Shown piece by piece: positions 20,644 to 31,614 of a stretch of DNA of 64,000 nucleotides. Positions within the stretch are counted from its first letter, which is position 1; every line of letters begins with the position of its first letter. The position numbers and the translations under genes are program-made. A model generated the notes under the pieces. That model searched no databases and was not told the DNA's origin. It was given only the letters and a program-made list of their open reading frames with translations. The stretch covers positions 597,148-661,147 of the forward strand of contig BCGN01000003.1 of assembly GCA_001599295.1 (NCBI GenBank), written 5' to 3'. Origin of the DNA: Sporopachydermia quercuum (lineage: Eukaryota > Ascomycota > Sporopachydermiomycetes > Sporopachydermiales > Sporopachydermiaceae).

Positions 20644-23595
20644 CTTGATAACGGTCTGCTATATATATGTATTCAAACTAAAAATTGGTTAGTAATCTGA
20701 TCCATTAACTTTCTGAATTCTTTGTTCTCCTTTGGAACTAAACTATCCAATGAGAGAGACCATCATAATCTGATGGCAAATTCCACCATTTTCTTTATAG
20801 TGTGTAGGTTGCGGTGCTGTACCCTGTTCCACTGGCCTTCGCTGTTATGGCTTTTCTATCTTCAGCAAATATTATAATACTCGAAATAAACTAGCATTTT
20901 GATTCTCGTGAATCTGCTTATATCAACTAATCTTCTCCACTCAATACTACGGGAATGCACAAATAATGAAATGAACTTCTCTCTCAATATACATCAACAA
21001 ACTAAGTGAGCATACCAAATACACCGGATACAATAGTCCTATTTTGCAGTAAATTGTTATTTAAATGCAATTAGCAAACAGCAAGCAAACAACTGATCTG
21101 AAAATAACAAATCAAGCTACGTTCATTCGTTATTCAGATCAAATCTCTTTCAAATCAGTGAAATCACTTTATTGTTTATATTGGTTCGATAAAGAAAAAT
21201 GAGTAATCCTTTCTCCGAGCCTAATAATTTTCACTTGAAAAATTCAAATGGAAGCGAAGCGGTGACAAATCTATTGTTGCGTGAAAAAAGCATGGAAAAC
21301 CAAGTTTAGTATATACATGTAAACCATATGCATGATCTTAAAATTAAACATAAAACTGCATTAAAGGGCACCACAACTATGTCAGAAGCTTTGTCAATCA
21401 CTTGAGTAGATAAGGGAATTGGAACTAAGCTACCTAGTTTAGTGCGGCTATTGTATGAAAGTTGGTAAAGGTATAACAAGAATTGTATGGGTAGTGCGAC
21501 AGTAAATCACTGCTACTGTTTGTACATTGAAGCTGATAGGTGAAAGGTGGTGATAGGACTTGTCAACAAAATGGTCTCTCAAAGAAAGACTATTGCTAAG
21601 AATTTACCTACGAATTAGAGCTCGAATAAGGTGTTCAATATGTCAAAACTATAGTGGATTGGTAATTAAAAAAATAACAATAAAAATAAAAAAAAAAATT
21701 AGTTACTCATTATTAAAAAAATATTGAAGTAGGCGACTGCTAACAGAAAATAATATTTTCAATCGAAGNAGATCTCGGAGAATGAAGAATAACGGGTTTA
21801 AAGACATTTAAAAAGTTCAGATTGTGTACAGTTCAAAACTAAACATGAGTCACAGCAGTCCTACCTTTTGATTGTGGAATCAAGTATTTACTTGGGTAAT
21901 AGTATTCTGAAGCCCTCTGATTAGATACGATAGTCAACTGGCGGCTCGCTATGTATCCGAAATGATCAAGTCCCAAGTGTACCCCGACGTCATGTGATGA
22001 AATTTAGAACTAGTATAAAATTACATAATCAGTCAGTAATATTATCACGTGAAAATATCACATGATCAAACATGTGACTATACATAACATGTAAACATTC
22101 TGTTTTATCCTCTACTGAAGTTAGATGATCATCCCGGGGTCCTAACATCTGATATTTCATAATAATATGATCATTCTTGGCGGTGAAGAAGTTCTCGAGG
22201 CTGGAATAGCTGGAAAATACTCATACGTTCGACAAAAGTAATGTTTTCAAGGTCTGTCTGTCAGGTCTCAGTCACATTTTCGATCAGTCAGTACTTGTAT
22301 AGTCAATCACCATGACCATACATATTATGATGGTTTTGACAGACAGAAAATTAATTGTTTTTCAGCTGAAGCATGAACTCTTTCCAGTCTCCCTACAGGT
22401 GAACATTTTATGAAATGTATTTGATTAACTTTCAGTAAGAGAGTTTAACCTAGAAAAGTCAAACATGGGAGTTATGAATTGGCAATTATATGAAAACTGA
22501 GTATAAACTTGTTCATCAGACTCAGGCCCAGACTTAAACTAGCCATTGGTTTGGTGAATGAAATCTTTGAGCTGCAATTAAAGTAAAACCATTAAGAATC
22601 ATTTTGACTTGCTAGTGATTTTATCTCATTCATCAAAAACTATAACTGTGAAACAATCTCCAAAATTTAGAACTCGTTAAGTTCTTTCACACCCACATTG
22701 AAATATAAAGTAAATATTTCTTTCTATTGTTTCTTTAAAGTTTCTTCAGAGAGGGTCTGATCTAATTAAAGTTTGTATTACATTGAGGTAAATTCCTAAA
22801 TAAGCAAGTTTTCCATTGAAGTTGGATACTAAACCTTACTTTCTAAAGCTACCACCCCTGAATTATATTATCAAATCAATCAAAGACATCAATCAATCAG
22901 TCAAACCGGTTTTCATTGAATATGAAAGAATCATAACAAAAGGAGAACGCAAATATTGGATAATGACTTGATTTGCTTATATAATTAAACAATTGTACAG
23001 AAGATTCAGCCCAATCCACAAACAAGGTAAAATCAGTATTGAATACATCTACTGAAAGTCTGAACTTAACTTGANTGACTCGGTAACGAATGTAAGAGTT
23101 TCATTGTTATTCAGCTGTTTCAATGAAAAATAATTGAAATACCACCGATTGCAACTATTCAGAATTTAAAATAAACTAATTTCTCTCCACTCATCTTCAG
23201 TTCCCATCTTTACATCTCCATTTGATCTTAGCTTGAGTTGAAAGTGATTCAGATCTTGAAGCATGGTAGATCGACTAGATCGATCATGGAAACTTTATAT
23301 TGGAAAGTGAACTCGTTACTCTTTGTTAAGGGGAAAAAGTGAACCAACAGCCAAGTCTAGGGAGTCAAAAAATTGGAAACCCCTTATTCTCAGTTCATCA
23401 ATTATTCTTAACCTTGGCGCTATATTTAAATAACATATATATACATGAAAATTTCTGGGAATTTAATGTCCCTTTTTTTTTCTCTTCTTTTTCTTTCCAT
23501 TTTTTGTCTTCTAAGAATATAATATTTAGTTTTTATTCTTGTTTGACTATCTATACTAGATTCACCACTGGAAAGATCTATATAATAGAACCAAG
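20644..23595. other. 2.9-kb divergent intergenic region with a CDEI cluster
   Basis: Lies between the 5' ends of asparagine synthetase and the first X325-type gene. There is no convincing gene, tRNA or splice pair. Notable content is four RTCACRTG octamers (21991-22078), an A-rich stretch (21666-21710) and TATA-like elements near 23421-23443, 150-175 nt upstream of the X325-type gene. Confidence 0.55.
21991..22078. promoter_or_regulatory. cluster of four CDEI/Cbf1-type octamers (RTCACRTG)
   Basis: Exact matches to RTCACRTG at 21991-21998 (minus), 22044-22051 (plus, the palindromic-core CACGTG form), 22057-22064 (plus) and 22071-22078 (minus). This octamer is the Cbf1/CDEI recognition site in yeast and is also bound by related bHLH factors. 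Three sites sit 13-14 bp apart, which is over one helical turn. The cluster is about 1.35 kb from the asparagine synthetase ATG and 1.5 kb from the X325-type ATG. No CDEIII-like sequence was recognised next to it. Confidence 0.55.
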
Positions 23596-24306
23596 ATGCA
23601 ATTTCTTACTGCTGTATCATTATCATCACTTTTAGCTTTGAAAGCTTTGGCTCAAGCCCATGGTGAGGAGTACGCCCAAACTATGGGTCCTGTTGCCCTG
23701 ATGTACCCTGATGACCGTGCTTGGGATGCTGCTATTGATAACACTGCTCCTTGTGGATCATATGCTTCAGTCGGTAACAGATCTGAGTTCCCATTGACCA
23801 ATGGTTTTGTCGCCTTAGTTGCTCAAGCTGATGCCTGGGATGTTGCTGTTAGAATCTCTTACAGTCAAAATCCTACTTCCAATAATGATTTCGACGAAAT
23901 CATCCATGGGAATTTGACCGCAGAAGTTGATGTTGGTCACACTTGTTTCTACCTTCCTGACCAGCCTTCCAACATTGATGTTGGTGATGTTGCTACCATT
24001 CAATTGGAATACATGGCTTTGGACGGATCTGAGAACATTTCACACTTTGCCTGTGCTGATATCCAGTTTGTTGAAGAGAGTGTTTTCAAGAGGACTACCG
24101 GAGCTTTGAGTTGTTTCAATGCTACTGTTCAAGATGATGATGAAGAAGATGAAGATGAAGAAGAAAGTTCTGCTTACAGTGCTGATACTGAACCAGTTGC
24201 TGCTGCTACCACCTCCACTGAAACTTCAGAGGACAGTGCTGTCGTTAACAGTTTATCAGGACCTGTTTTGGCTCTTGCTGGTTTGGCTGCCGCTTTCTTG
24301 ATGTAA
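23596..24306 (+). CDS. X325/BIM1-like (LPMO-like) secreted GPI-type protein, copy A
   Basis: Secreted protein of 236 residues resembling the X325/BIM1 family of LPMO-like copper proteins, which help copper acquisition rather than oxidise polysaccharide (the Candida Cbi1 proteins are the yeast examples). A signal peptide (1-21) ends in the AXA motif Ala-Gln-Ala, so the mature chain starts at H22, the family's N-terminal copper ligand. The core has NTAPCGS, VGNRSEFPL, DVGHTCFYLPD and FACADI, with four Cys in the mature core. The position that in many X325 proteins holds the second His of the copper site (in NGF...VRIS) is Ala here. Three or more N-glycosylation sequons are present. A Glu/Asp-rich then Ser/Thr-rich stalk leads to a C-terminal small-residue hydrophobic tail typical of GPI signals (omega near 217-220). 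It is tail to tail with copy B. Confidence 0.82.
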   Translation: MQFLTAVSLSSLLALKALAQAHGEEYAQTMGPVALMYPDDRAWDAAIDNTAPCGSYASVGNRSEFPLTNGFVALVAQADAWDVAVRISYSQNPTSNNDFDEIIHGNLTAEVDVGHTCFYLPDQPSNIDVGDVATIQLEYMALDGSENISHFACADIQFVEESVFKRTTGALSCFNATVQDDDEEDEDEEESSAYSADTEPVAAATTSTETSEDSAVVNSLSGPVLALAGLAAAFLM

Positions 24307-25071
24307 ATTATTTTCAAAAACAACTTTTATCTTAGATTCTATTAATGTGAATTTGTAATAACATTATACATTTATTGATCCTATCGTCTTTTAATCTAAC
24401 TATTGGTTTCAGTAGAAAGTTTTCATTTTAAAATGATCAATACGCAACAGAGAGCGTTCATGGAAAAGTGGCGAACACCAAATTACAACAACTATGTGAA
24501 CGTCTTAGAGAGGTTTCTACCTAAATACTAAGAATTAGCCGATGAATACTTCTACTAATGAATAGAATATAACAATTGGCGATCAAAAAATCACCAGCAG
24601 ACTTTTCATATAAATACTTTATTTCTGATGGTATTTGCTTTTTAGTTTATTTCTTTGTCGATTCATTTTCTCCATACTTTTTATGCTATAGAGATAAAAA
24701 AGATAAGCAGATCTTATAGATAAAGCCTGCGAGAGACCCTGCGAAATACGAGAGACAACTCCAATTAAGGTTGCCACTTTAATGCCTTAAAGAAGCGGTA
24801 TACTTAACTTTAAAACACTTACATTGCATTTGCGGACTCCGGTTGACAAATCCCAATCGATGACTGGTGGGTGGACTTCGTAAGAAATATAAGTAAATGG
24901 AGCTTACAATTAAATTATCGACTATTGGATAGAAGTTGTAAGATATACAACACCAAATTAAAATATTTACAAATCTGTGGAAGAAAGTATAAATAAATTA
25001 GTCATAAAATTTTATTTACCAAGGGCCAGTATGAAGGTGTATATATATGTACGTTAAAATGCTTGTCATGT
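24307..25071. other. spacer between the two convergent X325-type genes
   Basis: 765 bp of AT-rich sequence between the 3' ends of paralogous genes. No extended inverted repeat between the two flanks and no gene seen. Confidence 0.55.
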
Positions 25072-25815
25072 TTAAAATAAAGCAGCGGCAACCAAAGCAG
25101 CAACACCAACCAAACTAGAAGATAAACCGTTGAGGTTGGCAGCATCCTCGGAAGAGCTAGTAGAACTAGAGCTATCTGCAGCTTCGGTTTGAGAGGAGGC
25201 TTCGGTAACAGTAGTGGTTCCGGCTTCGCTGGTGGATTTTTCTTCATAGTATTCTTCTTGACCGGAAGGAGAGGTGGCATTGAAGCAACCTAAGGCATAT
25301 TGAGAACCATCAAAAACGGATTCTTCAACGAACTTGATATCAGCACAAGCATAGAAACTTTCATTGATAGTGACATCGTCCTTGAGATCATCGGCGTAGT
25401 ATTCCAATTGAAGAGTAGCTACATCACCAACCTTGACATCGCTGTCCTGATCAGGAACGTAGAAACAAGTGTGACCATAATCAACTTCAGTGGTCAAGTT
25501 TCCAGAATAGAATTCTTCAAAATCACTTTCCTCTGTAGGATTAGATTCGTGAGAAATCTTAAGAGAAACATAGTAGGCATTTTGTTGAGAAACTAAGGAA
25601 ACGAAACCACCAGTCAAAGGAAATTCAGATCTGTTACCGACTGCAGCATTGGAACCACATGGGCCAATATTATCATCATCAGAGTCCCAAACACGATCAT
25701 CAGGATACAAAAAAGCAACAGGTCCCATAGTTTTTGCATACTCAGCACCATGTTGAGCAGCCAAAACTGGGACAGCCAAAAGACCAGCGGATAAAACAGC
25801 AGTTGCGAATTTCAT
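25072..25815 (-). CDS. X325/BIM1-like (LPMO-like) secreted GPI-type protein, copy B
   Basis: Paralogue of the gene at 23596, in opposite orientation. The first ATG in frame is at 25815; upstream codons lack ATG. The 247-residue product has a signal peptide and, as in copy A, an HG-EY start, His22 being preceded by Ala-Ala-Gln. Shared core: YAKTMGPVAFLYPDDRVWD, GPCGSNAAVGNRSEFPL, DYGHTCFYVPDQ, FYACADI, with four Cys in the mature core. The alignment position of the usual second copper His is Gln. The stalk is Ser/Thr/Glu-rich without the acidic block of copy A, and the last 20 residues are a GPI-type hydrophobic tail. Differences are spread along the whole chain, so the duplication is old. The N-terminal His becomes the mature terminus only if cleavage follows the unusual Gln. 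Confidence 0.82.
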   Translation of the reverse strand: MKFATAVLSAGLLAVPVLAAQHGAEYAKTMGPVAFLYPDDRVWDSDDDNIGPCGSNAAVGNRSEFPLTGGFVSLVSQQNAYYVSLKISHESNPTEESDFEEFYSGNLTTEVDYGHTCFYVPDQDSDVKVGDVATLQLEYYADDLKDDVTINESFYACADIKFVEESVFDGSQYALGCFNATSPSGQEEYYEEKSTSEAGTTTVTEASSQTEAADSSSSTSSSEDAANLNGLSSSLVGVAALVAAALF

Positions 25816-27388
25816 TATGATTGATGGAGTATTGGTGATAATCGTTAACAAAGAATTATTAATTCAACTTGATAATGTTTCGCAAGTAAAAGAAGGAAAG
25901 TGATAAAAAAATATTAACAAAGATTCAAAAGAAAAAGAACTATTGGGATTTTACCTCTTATTTATCTTATTTATTAAAGCAATCGGAGTTCGATTTCTCC
26001 GATTTCTTTACCATCATGAAGATCCAATGTTAATAATTTGCTTACGTACAATATTACCATTTTGAGGTTTAACGTTTAACTAGAGACAAGAAAGTGTGAA
26101 AAATGTAAACTTTATTGAAACCTTTCCAAATGCTTATTAAATGTGATACTCTTCGATGCTACTAAAGAAGAATATAGAAAGTATAAAGAGATAGAAACTT
26201 CGAATTGAAAGGTATATCATCTGTTTTTTGTTCATAACTAGAAGGTTCGAAATTAGGTTTATGTAAATTTTCAAACCGAAGTTCAATAGAGTCTTTCACT
26301 TTGTGTTGTGCTATATATATAGTCTTTACTAGTAGACCCAACTTTAGCGTCCTACTAGTTTATTCTTCTCGTCTTGTCTTCTTGGGCCGAAATCAATTAT
26401 CGTAAATTGAATCTACAGGAAATTGATTTTCAGACACCGTTCTTGTAAACACTCGATTTCATTTTATGAAAGGAGAAGTCTTTTTTTTTCTTTATAATAT
26501 TGATAGGGAAATTTTCATTTAAACTAATACTTTACTCGTAAGAAATTTAATAAAAAGGAAAAGCACCAATCAATTTTTTTAAAGTTTGGCTAACTTTAAC
26601 TAATTGAAACCCTTCAAGTACTGAATTAGAATAGTAATGATTTCTAGGTGTCCCCTGAATAACTACCCTGAATGACTTGAATGAAAGTAAATAGAGTATT
26701 ATTAAGTGAACGCAAGTTTAGAGTTGATTAGCTCTTGCAAAGGAATTCTTATCCATCGCATCAGCTCATCTGTACGGATGAAAAATTATGTGGCTCTTTT
26801 CATAGAACTGTTCGATCAAAATATCTCGATAGAATAATCCTATGAGCGTTGAATGTAATATGTATGGGGCCGTGTGGTGATAGATCGTTTGGCAAATGAA
26901 GGTAAGAGGAACGTAGTTAATTACAAGGTACTAGAATCAACGAAAAAAATTAGCAGGAATCATGGTAGATCCATTGGATCAGAAACATTACAATAGTTGA
27001 CGCTACTTGTAAATATTTATTTATACAGAAAAAGAATTGGGTAGAAACTCCCTCGCGAATCATTAAAAATAACAATGAGTATGAGTACGTGACTATGTGT
27101 TTGCTTTCCTAAGGGTCGCGCTACATGAACTGCCAGTGCTGATTCAACGGAACAAGATACCATTCATGCAAAAAAAGCTCTTGACTCTTCTATTTTCCAT
27201 ATATTGGTTTCAGAAGCTAATACTGCAAATAGTAGTAGAATAGTGGAGTACAGATAGAAAACAGCTCGAGATGAAAAAGTAAATAAGTTCTCCGTCTGTT
27301 TGCTATTCGATCTTCAAGCATCACAATGGCTAGATAGTTCTAACAACGGTTTCTGATATCATTCGACGTACTTTTTCTTCTTTAGCTT
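25816..27388. other. intergenic region between copy B promoter and HAL3-type gene 3' end
   Basis: 1.6 kb, AT-rich. It holds the promoter of copy B (pyrimidine-rich on the coding strand just before the ATG) and the 3' flank of the decarboxylase gene. No other gene seen. Confidence 0.55.
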
Positions 27389-29038
27389 CTATGTTGATAT
27401 TCCTGTAGAATCCTCTTTATCTCCATCATTGCCAATATCATGAATGTCATTGTGCTCTTCATCATCATCATCATCATCATCGTCGTCGTTATCATTGTCG
27501 TCGTCTCTATTATCATCGTCGTCATCATCGTCATTGTCATCATCATCGTCGATTGGTGGTGCACCGATTCTCTTGACCAAGACCTCAACCAAATCACTCC
27601 ATTCTCTCATACCTCCCATACCAATATCGCCACATACTAAAACCTTCTCAACAGGTTTCAAAATCTCAATCCAGGGAAAGTCATTAGCAATCACATCGAA
27701 ATGCTTTTTGGTCATAGGATTCGTATACATAAATGTATTCATTGCTGGTGCTACAAGAATCTTTTGAGCCGGATTCCAAGCCCTAACAACAGAGGTAAGC
27801 AAGTTATCACACAAACCATTAGCAATTTTGGCCAACGAGTTCGCAGATAAAGGAGCAATGAGCATAATGTCGGCCCAGCGACGTAGTTCAATATGTAAAA
27901 TTGAGTCATTCTTATTGGACCATGAATACCATTCATCATCTTCAGTCCAAATAGGAACTTCTAGAGGAATCTTGAAAGCTTTGAGGAAATGCATAGCGGG
28001 TTTAGTAACTACCAATTGAATGGAAATTCTTTCTGAAGTGTACATTTCTAATAACTTGTTGATAATTAACGGAGCTTTGATTGTCGCAACTGAGCCTGTG
28101 ACACCAAGTAAAACATGAATCTTTCCATCATCTTGCTTTTGGAAAAACTGTGATAAATGCTGAGGAGTCCATTTTCTAGATTTAGGAGTCATAGGAACAT
28201 TTGTGTTTCCAGACCCAGAAGTTGCAGAAGCTTCTTTAACGCTATCTTTGCTTCTACTGGGAAATGTAGTTACACTGGGACGAGATGATATGTCTCCAGA
28301 ACCTGAACCGGAACCAGGTGAAGTAGCAGTTGGCAATTGATGATGGACATGAAAAGGTTCACCAGTAGGGAATTGAAACTTGGGAGAAGCCACAGAAGAT
28401 GGCGATTGCGGTCTGCTGGACAGGGATGGAGCACCATCGGGGGGAATATCTAATCTGATATCAGGACTATCAGTTCTGTTAGAACGGTCAGACCCATCGC
28501 CAGAGTTACCAGAAATCTTATAGCCACTCATCGATGCGTTTATATTCATTTTTTCCATTTGTTTTATCATGTCAACTTTCCTGGTTGTGTTTCCATCTTT
28601 AGAACCTCTTCCAGAAGGAATTCCCGTAGGAAGAGTACTGAGACCAGTTGATGATGGGAGACGAACAGATATACTGCCTCTATGCGACCTCTCTTCAGTT
28701 GAAGGCTCGTTGAACGAGATAGAGGGTTTTCGTACTATCTCTACACCTTCAATAGTAGCTAATTCTGATGTAGAACCACTCAAATGAGTAGCACCGGCAA
28801 TAGCTGGTGGAACACCTACATCAGTTAGAATATCTCTGGCTCCCGCTGTTTCAGTAGGTTTTGAGATAGAAGCACCAGATCGGACCATGATAGAAGATGG
28901 TTTCTTTTCTTTATCATTATTCACTTGTAGGCAGTAACGAGGTTCCTTTGAAGCATCTTTCCCAGCTTCTTTGGGTTCCTTAGCTGGAGGTTCTGGCGGT
29001 TCAACTGGTTGGTCCGAAGTACTTGTCGATTCACCCAT
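27389..29038 (-). CDS. SIS2: phosphopantothenoylcysteine decarboxylase, Hal3/Vhs3/Cab3 family
   Basis: Flavoprotein of the HFCD family; it decarboxylates 4'-phosphopantothenoylcysteine in coenzyme A synthesis, and Hal3-type members also inhibit the Ppz1 phosphatase. The 549-residue product has a 300-residue disordered Ser/Pro-rich N-terminus, a catalytic core (about 305-492) and a Hal3-like acidic tail (497-549, mostly Asp). Core motifs: GVTGSVATIKAP, HIELRRWADIMLIAPLSAN, PAMNTFMYTNP and VLVCGDIGMGGM. The three catalytic residues, H382, N434 and C469, are all present. In S. cerevisiae they are divided between Hal3/Vhs3 (His) and Cab3 (Asn, Cys). Tail and GGMREW context look like Hal3. The acidic tail is encoded by a GAT/GAC-rich repeat tract at about 27450-27555. 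Confidence 0.93.
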   Translation of the reverse strand: MGESTSTSDQPVEPPEPPAKEPKEAGKDASKEPRYCLQVNNDKEKKPSSIMVRSGASISKPTETAGARDILTDVGVPPAIAGATHLSGSTSELATIEGVEIVRKPSISFNEPSTEERSHRGSISVRLPSSTGLSTLPTGIPSGRGSKDGNTTRKVDMIKQMEKMNINASMSGYKISGNSGDGSDRSNRTDSPDIRLDIPPDGAPSLSSRPQSPSSVASPKFQFPTGEPFHVHHQLPTATSPGSGSGSGDISSRPSVTTFPSRSKDSVKEASATSGSGNTNVPMTPKSRKWTPQHLSQFFQKQDDGKIHVLLGVTGSVATIKAPLIINKLLEMYTSERISIQLVVTKPAMHFLKAFKIPLEVPIWTEDDEWYSWSNKNDSILHIELRRWADIMLIAPLSANSLAKIANGLCDNLLTSVVRAWNPAQKILVAPAMNTFMYTNPMTKKHFDVIANDFPWIEILKPVEKVLVCGDIGMGGMREWSDLVEVLVKRIGAPPIDDDDDNDDDDDDDNRDDDNDNDDDDDDDDDEEHNDIHDIGNDGDKEDSTGIST

Positions 29039-31614
29039 AATTATATGATGATATGATTGTTTGAGAAAAAAAGTATTGAATTACAAATCTATTGAATAGG
29101 ATCGAGAAATAATGGACCTTGCAAGTCTGTTTTACTTGCAATCCTTTCTGCTTCTCCTAAACTCTACTTCTTGTTAAAACTATCTACTATTATGTGGATT
29201 TTTTCTCTCTGATTCTTCCTCCTAAGCCACTGTATGTGTTTCACAGAATTCCACCAAAAGAGAGGTACCGTAAATCCAATATTCTTCACAAATTTCAGTT
29301 GCCAGTAAATCCTAGCGCAATTACAAGTTGATTTGAGTATTAAAATGTAATCAGAGCTACATAGATACATTCATTTATGTTGTTTCATACTACTTCCGCA
29401 GATTTATTTCTTCTGATCCAGAAAAAAAAAAAGATCGGGGCAAGGTTCATTCCATCTCCAACAAAGCAATTTTGAGGCAGATGGGAAACGAAATTTGTCC
29501 ATCTCATACCGCACATGCATACCAGCTGCATACTCAATGCAGGATATTACTCTCAGGATGGAATATTCCATAGTAAAAGTATTCTTCTCTAGGACAGAGG
29601 ACTACCGGAATCTTAGTGGGGAAAAGTGCTTGCAGAAGTATGCATCCTTGTGCAGAATAAAAAGTTTAAAAACTGTACATCTGCCTCAATCTGGTAACCA
29701 CATCGTTGTTCGATGTAGTAGTTAAAAAAGTGGTGATTGTACTAAGAAAAAATCTGTTTGTTTACTAAGATGGTATGCAATTATTTTTGTTTACTTTTGA
29801 GCGTTGAATAGAGATACAGTAAATTTTGCTATAAGTCATGGTTGCTGTTGTAGTTGAATGAATAAGAGGTAAACGTAACGGAAATCGAGAAAGTTGTCTT
29901 ATGTATCGAGAGGAAAGATTCTGTGATGTGCGTACGGGTCAAACATTTAGGAGTCAGGAGATCAAGATTGTGAATATGATTTGTGTACCAACTCAATTCT
30001 CTATTAAAATGAGATCCCTTGTATTAAGAAGTATTTGCTTCCAATCTCTCGTACATTCATTGTAGCTGATTGCTTTGTTCACAAGTCTTACATTTTATCT
30101 TTTTTCATTGTCTTCCTGTTTGCTTACTTCTTACTTCTTTCTTGTTGGCATTTTGTCTTGCCTTGTTTTCAGAAATCTATGCTATATTTTTAGACACAAA
30201 AAGTGCGGAGGAAACAAAGTTAAGTGATTTTGATGCAAAATACTGCTAAATTACGTAATTGGGTTAGTATATTCTGAGTCAATAAAAGATGTCAAGTAAG
30301 AACCGAAAACATATGGCAGAAACAAAACAATTAAATAATCCTAGTTTCAATCGGCACTACCAGTTAACTCATTTATTTGGAATGGAATGCTTTATTTGCT
30401 TGTTTATCGTTGAGGGATTATTTTTTCTTTCAAAAGTTATTNTGATTTCATTCTGTCTGGTATATATCATATCAGTCGAGATAAACACAATGATATAAGT
30501 GCTGCATAGCAAAGGGTACGAAAAGGTAAGAGTTTCAAGCCACCATCACATTCATAATCCTCTCCCTTGTACCCTAGTACACACCGATTAACTGTTTTTC
30601 TTTTAAATCACAATACTTTCTTGATACTAATGAAACACTCCTGCCCTACCTGTTTTAAAGCAGTAGCATTTGTCCTGAATCTAAACAGTATGCAACTTCC
30701 ATGCAGCCTATTTCTCTGTCGCATTAAAATGTGACTAAGGCATACAATCCGCGGTTCCCAATGAATTGCCGGATTCAGGACCCTTGCGTTGTTTCCGACA
30801 CTTTATTACATTTTCTGAGAAGTAGGAATCAATCCCGATGAGCAATGGAAGTTCTTTGATGGTTGTTGTATCGATAAAGAATTCATCTAACACGAAAATT
30901 ATAAGGTATGTTCGTACCATCAAGAGAGAGACTCATGGTATCTAGACTCTCTGGTCTTTGTAAGCGTATTAATAATGTACATATATATGTCTCTCGACTC
31001 AATTTGAACCCCCGCCTAAATTACTACGACAACTTTATGATTTTTATAGCATTAATCAAAGTATGATTTGTAAAAAGACATGTTCCAACCAATATTTGAG
31101 CTTTCTAAAACACCCATACTGCTGCCTTTTTTACTGTTTCCTCAAAGTATTACTGTCCCATACCAGATATGTAGTAGTACTTTCATTTTCTTTATGATCA
31201 CGTCTCCCTTTGGTGAGAAGGACCTGGGGTATGAATTATGGAGCGCGACGGTTTAAAATTGCGGTTTACTTCTACTCATATCATGAGAGGTAAATATTGA
31301 ATAGATAAGAAGAAATACCAACTTTTTTTGAACAAAAGAAATCCATTTCGAAGTGTTCTTTGGTAGTGGATAGTGGGATTCTTACATGTTTGACTTAGTT
31401 TGGGAAATTACTCATTCGATATATTGCTTCTTCTGACAGTTCCTCTTTCACCACAAACAGTTCAGGAGCTATCGCTTAGGTTTACTTAGTAGAATAACAA
31501 TCATTCTAGCAGTTTTATAGATAATCAATCTTACTTTTTTGGAAAGGTTTGAATGAGATAGCTTTAGAAGGGGAGATAGGAAAAAGTGAAGGAAACGATT
31601 GCTTGCTCTTCACT
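29039..31614. other. 2.5-kb divergent intergenic region SIS2 / PEX26-like
   Basis: AT-rich except for a more GC-rich patch at about 29472-29689 bounded by a 12-bp inverted repeat. Small frames (29495-29725, 30289-30498 and 30735-30923) match nothing I recognise. A TGAGTCA Gcn4/AP-1-type site is at 30275-30281. Confidence 0.5.
29472..29689. repeat. 218-bp segment bounded by a 12-bp perfect inverted repeat
   Basis: TTGAGGCAGATG at 29472-29483 is mirrored by its exact complement at 29678-29689. The interior is more GC-rich than its flanks and contains further short hairpins (for example CTGCAT/ATGCAG around 29527-29543). No target-site duplication is visible. It could be a structured RNA with paired ends, a small mobile-element remnant, or chance. 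Confidence 0.4.

Noticed and set aside
27440-27767. Plus-strand and alternate-frame Ile/Val/Ser/Met-rich frames
   Set aside because: They are shadows of the Asp-rich repeat that encodes the acidic tail of the decarboxylase.
30289-30498. 69-codon frame with a hydrophobic C-terminal half
   Set aside because: AT-rich, contains an N, no family match; membrane-like frames arise easily in such DNA.
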